Part shown: piece by piece, positions 1 through 13,200 of the stretch
Numbering within the stretch: the stretch's first letter is position 1
Layout: every line of letters starts with the position of its first letter
Assembly: GCF_964204645.1 (NCBI RefSeq)
Contig: NC_134025.1
Span: forward strand, 19,872,001-19,932,000
Origin: Tubulanus polymorphus
Taxonomy: Eukaryota; Nemertea; Palaeonemertea; Tubulaniformes; Tubulanidae
Direction: 5' to 3'
DNA length: 60,000 nucleotides
Notes under the pieces: model-generated
Told to the model about the DNA's origin: nothing
The model's input: only the letters and a program-made list of their open reading frames with translations
Databases searched by the model: none
Program-made: the position numbers and the translations under genes

Positions 1-253
1 AGATCAAACATCTAATCCTCTGACAAATATTCACAAATGGAATTGGTATCTTCAGTTAGCTCAATTAACTAATTAAGTTGTAGCCTCTGACATTTCTGTT
101 AGTGCTAAACGCCATGTTCTGTATGAACGGAAATATCACTAAGAATTGTATAACATCATAGAGTATAACATCATAGAGCATTTAAAAATAATGGAAAATT
201 TCAGGTGATTTTCATTATCAATCATATTAGGAATAATATTGCAGATAGGCTTT

Positions 254-580
254 AGCCGCGATCTCACAAGCATATTTGGCCCAGAACAAGTGTTCACACA
301 GGTGCCAAATGGGCCCGAGCCTGTTTGGCCCGGGCCAAATTTGGCCCGACCAAAAACGTTGGTCCAGGCCGGAGCCAAATTTTAGCACCAGACAAATGAT
401 TGCGTTTGAATTGCAACTGACACCGGAAATAATCCACTTCGCTTTGTTTGAGCATTGTTTAGTATCGAGTGAATGGTTTGCGTGTGAATGCGCTCTCTAA
501 TTAGGCACGGGCCAAATTTGGCCCGAGCCTGATCCGTGCCAATTTGGCCCAGGCCAAATCGTGTGCGTGTGATCGCGGCT
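254..580. mobile_element. MITE, TTTGGCCC family, complete copy
   Basis: Terminal inverted repeats AGCCGCGATC and GATCGCGGCT. The interior is packed with GGCCAAATTTGGCCC-type palindromes and shares GAATTGCAACTG and TTTGTTTGAGCATTGTTTAG segments with the copies at 26.9 and 40.7 kb. No coding capacity; the open frames here are artefacts of the palindromes. Confidence 0.75.
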
Positions 581-1239
581 TTTATCTGGTATGTGAACAT
601 TCATTAGTGATATTCATTAAACACTCTTCAGAAGATGTCCCCAAATATGGAATTAATAGATCGACCTTTTCAACTGCATTTCCAAAATCTATCTTAATGA
701 ATTGTTCACACATTATATATAGATATCCATATTTGGAAACATTCACTTTTTCACAGCTAAATCATTCAATGAGTCAAGTTCCCATGAGATTGATTATCAT
801 CTTACCAATTATCATATTAGATTCTTCATTGTAATGATGGCAGAAAGGCAGGCCGATTGCTGTAGAATATATGTATATAACCACATACACCTTTAAAGCT
901 ATAAAGCAAAGAATTATGAATGAAACCAAACCGTCATCTCATCATCAGCATCCCAATCATTGTAACGATCTATTGGCTCATCCTAGGTGACAACATGTTA
1001 CATTGTAATTTACAGGACGAGAACTATCTTGATGTGTGAACTAGTGCAAGTAAGTCAATCAAAATCTCTATCTATAGCACTTTCTCTCATACAATTGCCG
1101 CACACACCTGAACGATTTTCACTGATCGCCTTATCGCCCCAACATGCAAGGTATTAACCTGTTCCAACTATTTGATCATGTAATCATTTTTGTATAGTTA
1201 CCTAGCAATTTTCTGCGAAAACCCGATGAAGACATGCTT
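580..1239. other. Intergenic, no feature seen
   Basis: No domain-bearing frame and no repeat I can classify. The 96-codon open frame at 544-834 starts inside the MITE and shows no coding character. Confidence 0.5.
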
Positions 1240-1690
1240 GATTCCATCTGATTTTTACCACACGAAAAATCCAGATATCAGTTTCCCTGATGGACATTCG
1301 TAGCCAAATTCTTAATTGTTCCAGCATAAATAACAGCGTGAATACTTAGGGTAGGCCTACGTAGATACTATTACGAACTAGATTTCTTAGAAATTTTCAA
1401 AACTACGATAATGTGATTTTTATGCATGTTGGTAGCTAAAAGTCACGGAATAATTTCATTTAACGCACGTAGTTTGGTAAAAATCACAGATAATCCAAAG
1501 TGAATAATGTGAAAACACCACGGAAAATTGGAAATTTTTGAAAACTACATAAGTTTTTGAACATGAGAATATTGAAGTGTGTTATTGAATTTTGCAATGA
1601 AATCAAATTTGGGGGATTTTTACCTAGGGGGAATTTTTACCTTGGGGGATTACCGGAGGAATTTTACCAGGGACATTTTTACCTGTTACC
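1240..1690. mobile_element. MITE, GGTAAAAATCCCCC family, first copy (degenerate)
   Basis: It shares TTTTTATGCATGTTG, TAGCTAAAAGTCACGGAATA and GAAAATTTTTGAAAAC-type segments, in opposite orientation, with 11409-11763, and ends in several GGGGGATTTTTACC motifs. The left end is blurred. Confidence 0.5.
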
Positions 1691-1737
1691 TAATTAGAAG
1701 TGTCTAAATTTAGTTCAATTCAATTTTGAATGGACAA

Positions 1738-2296
1738 AGGGCTGGCTTATGTCGACAAGCAACGTGACGCCTACCGACGCAACTGGATTTTTCGCCGATT
1801 AGCGGCAACTAGCGGCCTACGAGAGGTAGTAAGCGTCATTCGTAATTAGTCATAAACTTTCAAATTCAAGTAGTTCAAGACATAAACCAAACCTTCAGCA
1901 TGGCAGTTGATTGGACCGAAGATCTAGAAACGAAATTGGTCGAATTATCGTTTGAGCGGCCATCTTTATATGATGTCGCTAGCACATTGTTTTCAAAACA
2001 GAATCAGAAAGATAAAGATCTTTAAGAAATAGCTTTTCTAATAGAAATATATTTCCCAATAATTCAATATTTCCCAATAATTCAATATAATTCAAATTTA
2101 TTCTCAAAATGCTTATCACGTGACCATCTGAGCCTTTGCAGTTGCCAGTAATCGTAACCGACATAAGCAGGGAAGCAACTGGGAGGATCTCGTATCCCGC
2201 CAGTCGGCCTCAGTTGCTGCGAATCGGAGCGCAGTCGACATAAGCTGGGCAGCGATCGCGGTTGCTCTCAGTTGCATCGTTGCTTGTCGACATAAG
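1738..2296 (+). mobile_element. Harbinger-like short element carrying an MADF fragment, copy 1
   Basis: The inverted termini GGCTTATGTCGACAAGCAAC and its complement near 2277-2296 bound the element. It contains a MADF-like reading frame and a GC-rich region of CAGTTGC/GCAACTG repeats that resembles the ends of the copies at 8.5 and 25.2 kb. PIF/Harbinger transposons encode a MADF/Myb-like DNA-binding protein alongside the transposase, which supports the class. Confidence 0.6.
1900..2025 (+). pseudogene. MADF/Myb-SANT-like domain fragment, copy 1
   Basis: 41 codons starting MAVDWTEDLETKLVELSFER and continuing with PSLYDVASTLFSKQNQKDKD. W-(T/S)-x-E-x4-L(I/V)-x-L-x3-RPxLYD is the N-terminal signature of MADF domains. 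It stops after KDKDL, about half of a domain, so it is a truncated non-functional copy. Confidence 0.65.
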
Positions 2297-4327
2297 ACAT
2301 TGCTGATACTGTGTTAAACTGGTCAGTTCCATATCAAAACGGATTAACTAGGTCAACCAAAAAGACAGATCCAGATATGTTCTAAATTATAGAAGAGACC
2401 ATTTATGTGCGGTTTAAAATGCACAATTCTGGTCTGTCCATTCTTATTCCACTCTTATGCTGTTCCGGTTATCCCTACCGCACAAAGGAACCAAAAGCAA
2501 CTGATTTTGAGTTATTGGCAGCAAACAACGGCACGCAATTAATATGACAACTGAATTTAACTATCTGCAAAATTAGTAAGAATTATAAATTAGCTTTAAC
2601 AAGTCGATTTTTAGAGGCTCTTTGGTTGATTTAAAATGAGACTGAAACATAACAGATGCCTTTGACAACACATCGATGAACTCGTCTTCGATCAATAATG
2701 AGCCGAGGGGCATTTCCATATAAGCACACTCGAAATGTTAGCTAGAGGTTGAATTCTAGGTGCTATTATCACCAGTCCTCACTCAATTGTTATCCCATAA
2801 TCTGGTTTAAAATCGAAAAGGTGTATGTTCGGCTCAATATGATTCAAGCCTCTAGCCAGGGGTTCATCTGTTGAAACAGGTCTTTCAGAAATTAGTTCTG
2901 CTCATAATTCGTAATAATGTAAGAAAATAGTTATCATTTTATGACCATTAAAATCTATTTTCTATAACATCTATAGTTCAAGCCTGTCAACATTAATAGG
3001 AATAAGAATGAAATCAAACTCACTTTATTCTTCCATTTCAAACGGAAGAAGAGTGGTAGTAACCACCCATATTCCTAATGTTTTAATAAACTTTAAGACA
3101 TTTATTCATTTATTTTGGGATTTTACTATTATTTTAGTCTTCCTAGTTGGGGAGGACATTGATAACTTGCCCAATGACTTACACTTGGTAAATTGAAAAA
3201 AACAAATTGGGACTGAAAAATTCCTGGCTAGGGGCTAGTAAGTTAAACTTTTCTCATCACATGAATATGCAAACTTGCAGAAAGAATGATCTTTTCAATA
3301 CCTTATCTTTGATGACAGTATCAGGATACGGATCACTCGAATAAGGTCGACACGGAGGTGGGTTGTGATACCATCTCAAATAATACATGTGATACATGAT
3401 TTAACAACTTGTGTTTTCTGGCATCTACTGATTATTTCTGACGGTTAACAACCCAATGACTAAGTCCCAGCGTGTGGCACTGCAATATCATATGGAATCG
3501 TGATTACTTTTATTGTACCGGGTTATATGTTGGAATATTCCAATCTTAAGTTCAACTCAGGTCACCCTTACGATCCGTTGGCCGATCTGTTGGTGTTGAG
3601 ATCGACGTTGTGCTTCTAAAATGAATAAGCGATCAATCCAAGTTGAACGAGTTCAATTTTATACAAACGTCATAAGTTCATAACCAATCGAAGCTTTGTA
3701 TTTAATCCCATGATATTTTACAAAATGGGGCCACCGTGGTCACAAATCAATGAAAATTTCAACAATTCATTGTCATTTTATGCGTAGTTAATATATGAAT
3801 TAGTTTTGAATGAATTTTTTATTCAAATATTTTGATAACCGAATATAAATAAACAGTGTACATTAGATTGTACATACAATGCTAGTGTCTTTGCTATTTA
3901 TTGATCGTCGAGAAGAAAGATTTAACTGAATTTGCTAGTACGTTACTATCGGTGATCAAAATAGAAGATCGGCGATTGTCAACATGAGTTGATCCTACGC
4001 CATCACCATTGAATCATATGGCGACCTGAGCGAGGCTTTACCTAATGAAAAACGTAACTGATAATCAAAAATTCACATTCACATTCATATACAATTAACA
4101 TGGCAGGGCAAATACAACGTAAAGGCGGGCTTAGGTCGACTTGTGACCTGTGTACAATGCAATGCAATAGTTGCAAATGGTGGCTTAGGTACATGGCCGA
4201 CCAATGCCTAGACATGTACTGCAAAATGTCAATGCATTGATATATTCAAAAATTTGCCATTAGTAAAATGTGTTGAAAATTCTGATCGCCCCATTGATGA
4301 AAATTTCCATAACAATTAAAAAGGATT
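2297..4327. other. Intergenic, no feature recognised
   Basis: AT-rich sequence. Open frames of about 60 codons (such as 3008-3196) show no domain or coding bias that I can support. Confidence 0.5.
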
Positions 4328-4696
4328 AGCAGCGTTCACACTAGGACAGTGCGGTACTAAGCGTTCACACTTGGAAGTTATTCAGGGCCTATTCGCGGCT
4401 TATCAGTTCCGTACTGATATATGTGGCATGCGATTCCGCGTTGAAAACCCGACCTGAGTATGGAGCTGGCCGTGTATTTTCTGAAGTGTGAACGCAAATT
4501 CGACGCTTATTTAGCGCGTAGTACAATACTAATTACACTCCCCTCTATCAACATAGCGGGTGACTACTATACTAGGCTTACTAATTGCCGAATCCGCTGA
4601 CTCACCGTGTGAAGATAACTGGTTATGTAAGCGCCGTATTTTGGCAGCACGGACATACGGTATTTCATAAGCGCCGAATCTAGTGTGAACGCGGCT
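4328..4696. mobile_element. MITE with AGCGTTCACACTAG termini
   Basis: The left end AGCAGCGTTCACACTAGG and right end CTAGTGTGAACGCGGCT are inverted copies. The interior is GC-richer than the flanks and has internal repeats GCGTTCACACTTGG and AAGTGTGAACGC. No frame. Superfamily not determined. Confidence 0.65.
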
Positions 4697-7007
4697 ATAA
4701 TCGATTCAGACCAGACTGCTTTGGCAATCCCATTAAAATAGGAAAAAGGGATAATCTTACATAAAAAATGGCAGTTTAATCTGAAATTGAATAGAAATTA
4801 TTAAGATTCTATAAGTGTTTCTTAAATCTTTTTTTTTATTGAGATCATAAAAAAGTAGAAACTAATCTGGAAACGACAGTAAACAATAATTGCACAAGTG
4901 AGTCGATTGTTGTAGATTACAATCTACTGGGTCCTATGTTGAGAAAAAGCTAACTCACATTTTGGTCTAGTAGCTATTTTTCCTGCGTTATCAATAAGGG
5001 CAACAGTTCAAACTTTACCGTTTTAGCTAAAACTATATTCAATTTTTCATTTTTTACAAATGAACGAACAGCTTCATTGACAATTCCACAAGTTGTGGTC
5101 ATCAGAAAGATGGACAAGAGTAGCATAAGAAGACAGTTTGAGAAGACAATATTATTTCATTTCAACGTTTCGAAAAACATAAAATTGCGCATGTTGTTTG
5201 ATATGAATTCATTGCACCGGTATATTATTTGATAATCATCAGCTGTAATTACGTAAACCTGATTTGAACAGTATCATCAATCTTACCTAATGAAAATACA
5301 ATAAACAACTAATCCTATATACTTTCATATACAACCAAGACTATTGCCGTGCGATGGCAGATTAGGGCAAATGCAATGCAAGAGATATACCGATAAATTC
5401 CATTGCGTTAATTCGATCATTCAAACTGTAGGTTGCCAGAAATAAATTGATTACTTATAGCGTCAAATTAAATGCCATATACAATGGTATACATACACAT
5501 GGCCAATGTTATACATGCATACACATGCCTATCCTCAAAACAACCTGTAATCAATCAACAATTCTCAAATCCACCCTGATAATAATACATCGGCTCAGGG
5601 AGCTGTTCTCTCACCTCCCAATCAGATCATAATGATGATAATATTAATAAACATAATTTATTTTCTTATATAGCGAACTCTTATCAGCACGTGAACAATT
5701 AACACGAGCTGTCAAAATAGTATTTCAAAACAGGTGGAGAATAAATATGAAGTTAGAATTTACTGATGACTATATGATTAGTTACGGCAATAAATTTCCC
5801 TTAAAACGTAAGTTTTCGAATTCTTCTTTGAACATTGAAATGGACTTTGCCTGATAGTTAAGGGCAATTGGTTGGTTTCATGAGAATTTAAATGTAAATT
5901 TGAACACCCTGTAATCTTTCCCTAATTAGTCTGTTCCTATTTGGCCCATACCTGGAATGGACCCATTTAGAACAGACCGACCAAATCAATGGTGCGCATT
6001 CACACACATTTTCAAATCAGCTGTTATTACTGGTCCCCCTAGATGCGATACTGTGTCACACTGAGAAATGGTCCGTACTAAAGTTCAAATTTTCTAAAAA
6101 GCAACAGCCTTTTCCTGTGTGAAAAAGGATGGTCCCTTCTAAAATGGAATTGACTACATATGGTGTGACTGCGGCTAATGAAAATTGTAATCAAGTATAA
6201 ACAACTTTTACATTGTAATGGAGTATTTCAATGATTAAGCAATGCTAATATCACTTAAGATATGGGCAGACTCATTGCAAATTTTTCTTTTGAATTTCTA
6301 ACCCAATCATACGCTGGTATTTGTATTCCTTGATCATAAAGCATGTAGAAAAATGAAAAATAGTATGTAGAAAAATGAAAAATTCTTATTTGTCATGAAA
6401 AGGAAAAATATTCTTTTTTCCAAGTGAATTTCTACTCGAAACCAGTGGAGGCATCTATCATGAAGCTTAAACATTAAAACATAAACCGGAGGTTACCGTC
6501 TATATGGTTATAGTCTCAAGACTATTAATTTAACACTACCGCATTCGCAACCATTTGATTGCCTCAAGACTAAATAGGTTTCACGTTTTATATTCCTGAG
6601 ACTTAACTAGACTCTACGTAGATGCTAGACTTAATGTTGGCAAGGCTAAAAAAGTGCACCAAGCCGGCCAGGTGATTAAGTTTATGTCCTTATGGAAAGA
6701 AGATATGTTGGTGTTGCATGCAACTCTTTAGCAGTGTTAGTTACAAGATGAACATCGTGATCTTCACCTGAACGAATAGAAAAGTGGATATTGTTCATCT
6801 AGAGAGCAAAAACAAAACAAACACTACCCAAATTACACAACAGTCCATGGCTACGTTTACATGTCATCAGTTTTGTGTATACACTACAATACAGGATGTA
6901 GCTCTATTGCCCAAATAGGGGATATGGCTAATTGTATTTCTTTGGTAACCACAGGAATTGGTAAAAATAAATATTCTTATTTTCATTACCAGCAGATGAT
7001 GAACCTA
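4697..7007. other. Intergenic, largely featureless
   Basis: A degenerate MITE-like segment at about 5930-6176 (CTATTTGGCCCATACC near the left, GTGTGACTGCGGCT at the right) may belong to the TTTGGCCC family. A short duplication TATGTAGAAAAATGAAAAAT lies at 6340-6380. Nothing else recognised. Confidence 0.45.
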
Positions 7008-7024
7008 GTTCTGTCTATAAACAT

Positions 7025-7345
7025 AATAATAATATAATATGTGTCTTATATAGCGCTAAATCCAGCCAGGCTGCTCAGAGCGCTTTACATTTTTCGATAT
7101 TATTACCCCGGCCAATTTTATACTCTAACATGTATCAGTCATCTCTCCCTGGGGTGAAGTAACACCGAGATGCTAACAAACGCTCAGGAGTCATCTATCA
7201 GGCCAGGTACCCATTTACTCCTGGGTGGAGAGAGGCAATGAGGATAAGTGTCTTGCCCGAGGACACTACGGCAATGTACGGGGTTCGAACCCACAACCTG
7301 GCTTCCCAGAGTCGAACGCACTAACCGCTCAGCCACACCGCTCCA
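7025..7345 (-). mobile_element. tRNA-derived SINE, minus strand
   Basis: On the minus strand an A box TGGCTGAGCGGTTAGTGCG and a B box GGGTTCGAACCCC lie about 50 bp apart, the internal RNA polymerase III promoter of a Ser/Leu-type tRNA. The tRNA-like head (7345 to about 7270) is followed by a conserved body (reading on the plus strand GGTACCCATTTACTCCTGGG and TAAGTGTCTTGCCCGAGGAC) and a 3' part with CTTATATAGCGC. The layout is that of SINEs common in aquatic animals. Not a functional tRNA: no acceptor stem closes. Confidence 0.75.
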
Positions 7346-8544
7346 CATTCTGTACATTTGTGGCCATATTTAGCTTGAAAAAATGTTAACGTCGCAATGT
7401 AAGCTTCACTGGTAGCTGCCATTTTTAATGTCAGGTCCGACGGGGTGAGCACCCTGAAAATGACTAGGATTGGGAACTAACTTATTCCACTACATAGTGA
7501 CTGGCAGTATATGGCACAAGATAACCCTTGAATGAACGATGTTGTTAAGGGGCACTCAGGTCGCCCTACAACAGGCGACTATTACTAGTGACTGATTTGA
7601 GCAACTAGCAGTGACCATCACTGACCGATCTGTTACCAGTTGCAGCAACCTGAGCTAGCATGTGAACAACAACCATCAGCAACACAAAAATCTCCAGTGT
7701 CTGAGCAACCCCATCACTAGATGCGTGGCATTTCTATCGACCCAAGAGTGCTACAACTGATCACAGCCAAATAGCAGCGGTTTTACGATCGCGTGAGTGG
7801 TAAATGGCTGTATAGGTTCGAATCCTGTTCAAATTGCGTTGATTTTGAATACTGATTGTCTACGTATTATTCTAAATACAATCGAATTTCAATAGGTTTT
7901 ATTGCAATATTTGTTACTTAAATGAAAGCAAGTTGAATATTTCTTCTGGGTAGGACACTGAACGCGATGATTAGAAGTCGTCGTAGGTTTTTATCTATTC
8001 ATTTGTTGAGATTTTTTTTTAAATATAATGTAGCCGTTAATCATTCAAATGATCAATGACAATATTATATTATCAGAAAAATCTTTTTGAGAATGTCAGG
8101 CTAAAATGTTTCATCGTCCTGAGTAAAGCTCAACCCCCGGGGGCCAGTTGCACAGTCGTGACATAAGTCCAGAAGTTGTCTTAAATCTTTAAGACTGGTC
8201 TTAAGTTGTTGGATTGGCTATAGAACTAAGCTGGTCTTAGACTGACTAAAATCCTAATAGGCCTATATTCAAATCCGATTAATCAAATATGATTATTAAT
8301 CAATGAGTTATTTCATTGAAAAAAAAACTTAAGACCCAGAAATGATTTCTTTATAAAATCATAAAAAACGCGCTTATCAACTATTAAATATTTTTATCTC
8401 AGTTGTATACATACTTTATTTTCTAATTGATACAAACTAAACACTGATTGAATTGCTTATGACACGAGTTGTCTCCTTCCTTTGATTTCACTAGGCCATT
8501 TTGATCGGTTACATGAATGTCTACAGACAGTTTAGTTACTAGTG
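7346..8544. other. Intergenic with a repeat fragment
   Basis: At 7555-7780 repeated CAGTTGC/GCAACTAG words suggest another decayed MITE. At 8140-8260, GGGGGCCAGTTGCACAG followed by AAGTCCAG and repeated TTAAGACTGGTCTTAAG palindromes looks like the end of a further MITE. No coding sequence. Confidence 0.4.
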
Positions 8545-8690
8545 ATTGTAGCCGACATACAGCAGGGAAGCAACTGGTAGATCATATCCTGCTAGTTGGG
8601 ATCAGTTGCTGGAAGTCAAGCGCAGCCGACATAGCTGGGCTACAGTCGCATTTCTTCTCAGTTGCATTGGTATCTATCCCGCCATAGCCC
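8545..8690. repeat. Terminal fragment of the MADF-carrying element family
   Basis: GTAGCCGACATACAGCAGGG and AGCGCAGCCGACATAGCTGG closely follow 2155-2290 of copy 1 (same order of CAACTGG, CAGTTGCTG and CAGTTGCAT). No coding part remains. Confidence 0.5.
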
Positions 8691-10058
8691 AAGATTAGCT
8701 AGGCTTCAGAATCCGCAATTAAGTACAATACAGGGTTATATACCAGTAGAGATAACTTATGTGACAATATGCTAAACCTATGTTTGTAGAAGTTTTAAAA
8801 TAGACTACATTTACAGAAGCAACCACGGATCCAGAAGAAAATATAGAATTGTGATCAATTGTACCTTTGACACAATGCATGACCAGAATAAAACAACAAC
8901 ATCTTCATAATCACTGCAGCTTGGAGGCCGGCTACAAATTAGCTAAAAAGCATTGACAAGTGTTTGTTCTTATTCGCTGATGGTGGGGAAAGTCTGGCGA
9001 TTTCGAAGGCAAATCAATTCAAGACACTCATGTTCAGGATTTTTTCAGACAGCGGGAAAATAATGGATGAATAATGGTAAAACAGGGGTCAATAAACTGA
9101 ACTGTCAACTGCATTGATTAGTGAAGATGACGTCAAAATATTTCAAGATAGAAACTGGCGTCATCATCGTTTTTCCATTGATTAATTATAGAAAGTGCTA
9201 TTTCGTGTCGATCCAATATCTGACTACGCAGGTTATAATTAGTCCTGGCATGTTCCATTCAATTACAATTGACTAGTGCACTTTCCTACATGTACAGATG
9301 CAAAGTGGCCAAATACAGAACAGAGGGGGATATATTGTCACTGTCTATGAATCAATGACCTGAATGAAACAGTCTGCTTCGTGTTCCCCTACTTATTCCA
9401 GTTGTTGACACGCTCATGACAGGTAGCCCAATCTGTCAGAGTAAGATTTTCACATTTCATCCCAAATTTTCTAATAGGGCCTACCCAGTATGACATCTAA
9501 AGAAATACAAACTACTCATACCTTAGAGAGATAAAAATGCATTGATTACCACCTTCAGACTAACTTAACAAAAGAAAACGAAAATGATACCAGCATGCTC
9601 AATCACTTTTCAAATGAAATGCCAACACTTACCATCACATATCATATAAAACTGCTTCAAAATACAGATGGAAATGTAGTTTGATAAATACAGTAAACAT
9701 TGTCTAATCTATACTCTACCCTGGTAACCCAGCATCAACTCTTTTATGTGAAATTAGCCTTCCGCTTTTCTATACTCCCTCGAGTACTTAAAGCTAATTA
9801 GCCAACAAGAGATTTTGTGATCAGGAGGAACTGCGCTGCATATATTGTTAGTGGCAACATAGTTCGAAATTTCATAAATGAGAAAATAGCATTGCGGGGA
9901 AGGAAGCAATAAAGTGAGAACGGGTGGTGGTAATTTCGTCAGAAACTATTTCCTTATATCTCATATCGGTTCTTGTTCGGGGAGTACCCTTTCGAACGGA
10001 TAAATCAGGACGAAATTCATTTAGTGGTGCCGATATCAAATGATAAATGACAACATAC
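8691..10058 (-). other. Downstream intron of the Rab-effector gene or unresolved
   Basis: The exon 7 donor at 10058 implies that the minus-strand gene continues leftwards. I examined this stretch for a phase-0 exon and for C2-domain coding and found none I can support. Confidence 0.4.
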
Positions 10059-10261
10059 CTCTACTTCAGTGACGTTGATACATGGTAGTGATATGTTGCT
10101 AGCATCACTCGGCTGTTTACTGTGATGATCTGTCTGTTGGGGAACCACTGTGGACCCGCTACCAGATTCAATGTGCAGTCCCGGAGTTAAGACATTCGAA
10201 CCGGAATCCTGGTGAGAACTGGATAATGTGGAGCTGTATCCTGATTCAGGGTGTGATATCT
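10059..10261 (-). CDS. Exon 7 of Rab-effector gene, last exon visible
   Basis: A 203-nt exon between acceptor ACTTTTGTTTCAG and donor GTAGAG|GTATGT. It begins with two bases (AG) that complete Glu481, then 67 codons: ISHPESGYSSTLSSSHQDSG onward, ending NVTEVE. It ends in phase 0. Ser/His/Gln-rich, so it looks like continuing linker. The good donor shows that the coding sequence continues at lower coordinates; I found no convincing next exon in 1-10058, so the next exon is either small or beyond the left edge. Confidence 0.8.
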
Positions 10262-13200
10262 CTGAAACAAAAGTATATGCAATCGATGAATAAACAATAG
10301 GTTTAAGTTTATTCTAAATTGATACTACAATTTACATAATCCATCACAGAAAATTCATGAATGTCGCATTTAAGGGTTCAAAAAAAAGAATGAAATGGAT
10401 ATATCTGGTTCATTAGAAGCATTTAATACTGAAGTAGAGTAAGCCATAAATGAACGCTGCACTGCTCATAATTTGATAGTAGCTGTTCATCATCATGTAA
10501 TTTTGCACATGAAACCGATGTTCAGTCCATATGGATGTGCTCGAACGCTTTTAGTGACTGACCCATGGGAGAAATTTACCTCTATACCAAACCATCAGAA
10601 TCTATCTTGAACACAATACATCTTTATAGCATATACTCGAGGTATTACTGACATTGTGCAGACACTCAAAAACAACTAATACTGTCCCACTCACAGTAGA
10701 AGCAGACATATCAATTACAAAGAAATATCGATCTAATAGATGATTGTAAGGGTGTCACGTGCTCATAAATTTCAACATGTAACCGAATTCCACACCTGAA
10801 CTATAAACAATGAATGTAAAAGATAAACAAGGGAATTATAATTATATGCGTACGTTCAGAAGATTTATGAATATAAGAGAATCATTCCATGTAATATGTA
10901 TGTAATTAATGTGCTTTAATCCATAGAGAAATAAACACATCTATCTGGTGATATACTCATGCATAATAATAAGAAGACACCTGTGCTTGAGAGTGGAATT
11001 CACAAAAACATTCCCCAGTTCATTAATGTAGAGCTGATAACAGTTGTTGTAATGAAGTCTTACAACGCAATTTAATATCATGAATAATATCAGCCATGAA
11101 AAATATGGTATCATTTATGACCACGGCATAGTTACCATCCCAACCATCGACATTCCCTCAAACATCTTCACAGAATTCCACTCTTACTGTATAATACCTA
11201 ATACAGACAATGGACCCTCAAAAAAAAAAGAAACAGAACATTTTGACAAACTGTCGGCAAATCAAACTTGATGCATGGAAAATTTTGCTACCCAAACATT
11301 GATTTGATCTAAGAACGTAGTGCAACACCAATCGACACTCAAATACAAATCACATCATACTCAAGTACAATTGCAGATAATATTCACGACAAAGTTTTAA
11401 CGGTATCAGGTAAAAATCCCCCCAATCTTGATTTGACACAAAAATTGAATAAATACTTCAATCTTCTTATATTGAAAAACTTTTAATAGTTTTCGAAATT
11501 TCAGATTTTCGGTGTTTTTAACAATATTCACCTTGGACAATCTGTGACGTTTAAGCAAGCTACGTGCATAAAAATGAAATTATTTTTTTACTTTTAGCTA
11601 GCAACATGCATAAAAATTATATTATCGTAGCTTTGAAAATTTCTATGACGAAATGTAGTGTAAAAGTAATGGTAAAATAACTATTTTCATTTAGGTTTTA
11701 TACTTAAGTTTGATTGAAAACTGAATTTGGGGGGATTTTTACCTCGGAGGGGGGATTTTTACCATGTTGGATTATTACCTATATTCAGCTTAAACCAGGG
11801 GTCCAGGGACACCATGGCCACTAGGTCAATAGCTTGACAAACGTTTCTGAACTATACACAGCCGATACACATGCATATAAACAGCCGCCGATTTCATCAT
11901 TATAATAGTTCTCTTACCCCAATTTCATATATATAGGAAATGTTTTTTATGACGATGTTGACAATTATTAAATATCAACACTATACAATGTAATAAAACC
12001 AGTCGATATTTTCTTCATGTACATACCAAATATCAAGACAATCCATTGAAACGTCAATAAAACTTCACAAAATAACAGAAGGCTGAAAAGTGAATGCGAT
12101 AGCGCGTTAGGGCTTAATGGGCTAAAAAAAATTTGTTTCTCAATGGTTTTTTTTAAATAAAAATGCTGTCCAATTGTCTTTATCAGGCATAGAGATAAGA
12201 TAACATAAAAAGAGAAAGAATCTTAAGCCAGTAAGAAGTGCTGTTAAAACCTTGGTGGGTGTATCACTCAATTACTAAGTGCATGAGACCAAAAAGCAAC
12301 AATTGAGTAAGCACAGTAGATAAGCAAGGCATTACTCAGAATAAGATATATCATTAACTGTACCCCGATTGTCTATTCAGTCATTTTAAGATGGATTTCA
12401 CATAAGCATTATGACCTTGTTTTAATCATGTGAGTCACTTTTGTGAAAAATGATTTCAAAATCAGACATATCACCTACAATACCCCAGATCAACATTACT
12501 CTATTTCGATAAATTTTCAGGTAAACATTGCAAAGCTTATAGGCCTATTATTGGCTGCTTTTGCAAAAAATGATGGTAATGCCATATGACCATACTGAGT
12601 ATAGTGATTTGACTGAATTAAATAACGCCTCATTGGAAATCTTACATACAGAGAAGAGGAAAAGCTTTTGAGTTGACTCTGTGCTTACGTCAGACGCAGC
12701 TCATCAGTGAATAGATAATTTATGCAAAAGTTGATTAATATCATATTGTGGAAGCTACAGAATCAAGTGCATTGGCATCACCTGAATGATCGTTATCGGA
12801 CATATCACTGCTATTTATTCGGACTTCAAATCCTTCCCCCGACATCGTGTTTACCGAAAGATAACCTACATCCGGTTTGGCACTGCAGTAGTTACCTCTA
12901 GATGAATGTCGTGACATAGTTGGACCAGGCAATTGTTCTAAAACTAGGCAAGAAGCAGACAAGCACCATTAAACTCATAACCAGGCCTACCTACGATAAA
13001 CAAACATACTACACTCATACTGCCATGAAGCGCAAATATGGCTTCTACAATAATGGCCTTTAGTCTACCTTCATTACTTAATTCTGGTAATCTCAAATTT
13101 AATTTAAGACGGATGATTTTGTTGATAAAAATTGTGACGATGAGCATTCTGAAGTAATTCATAAAATCTTATATTTTTGCATAATCATGAATTTATGAAT

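Noticed and set aside
139-834. Several overlapping frames of 70-96 codons near the left edge
   Set aside because: They arise from the palindromic TTTGGCCC MITE and its flanks and have no domain.
7270-7345. Functional tRNA-Ser/Leu on the minus strand
   Set aside because: A and B boxes are present but the acceptor stem does not pair and a SINE body follows.
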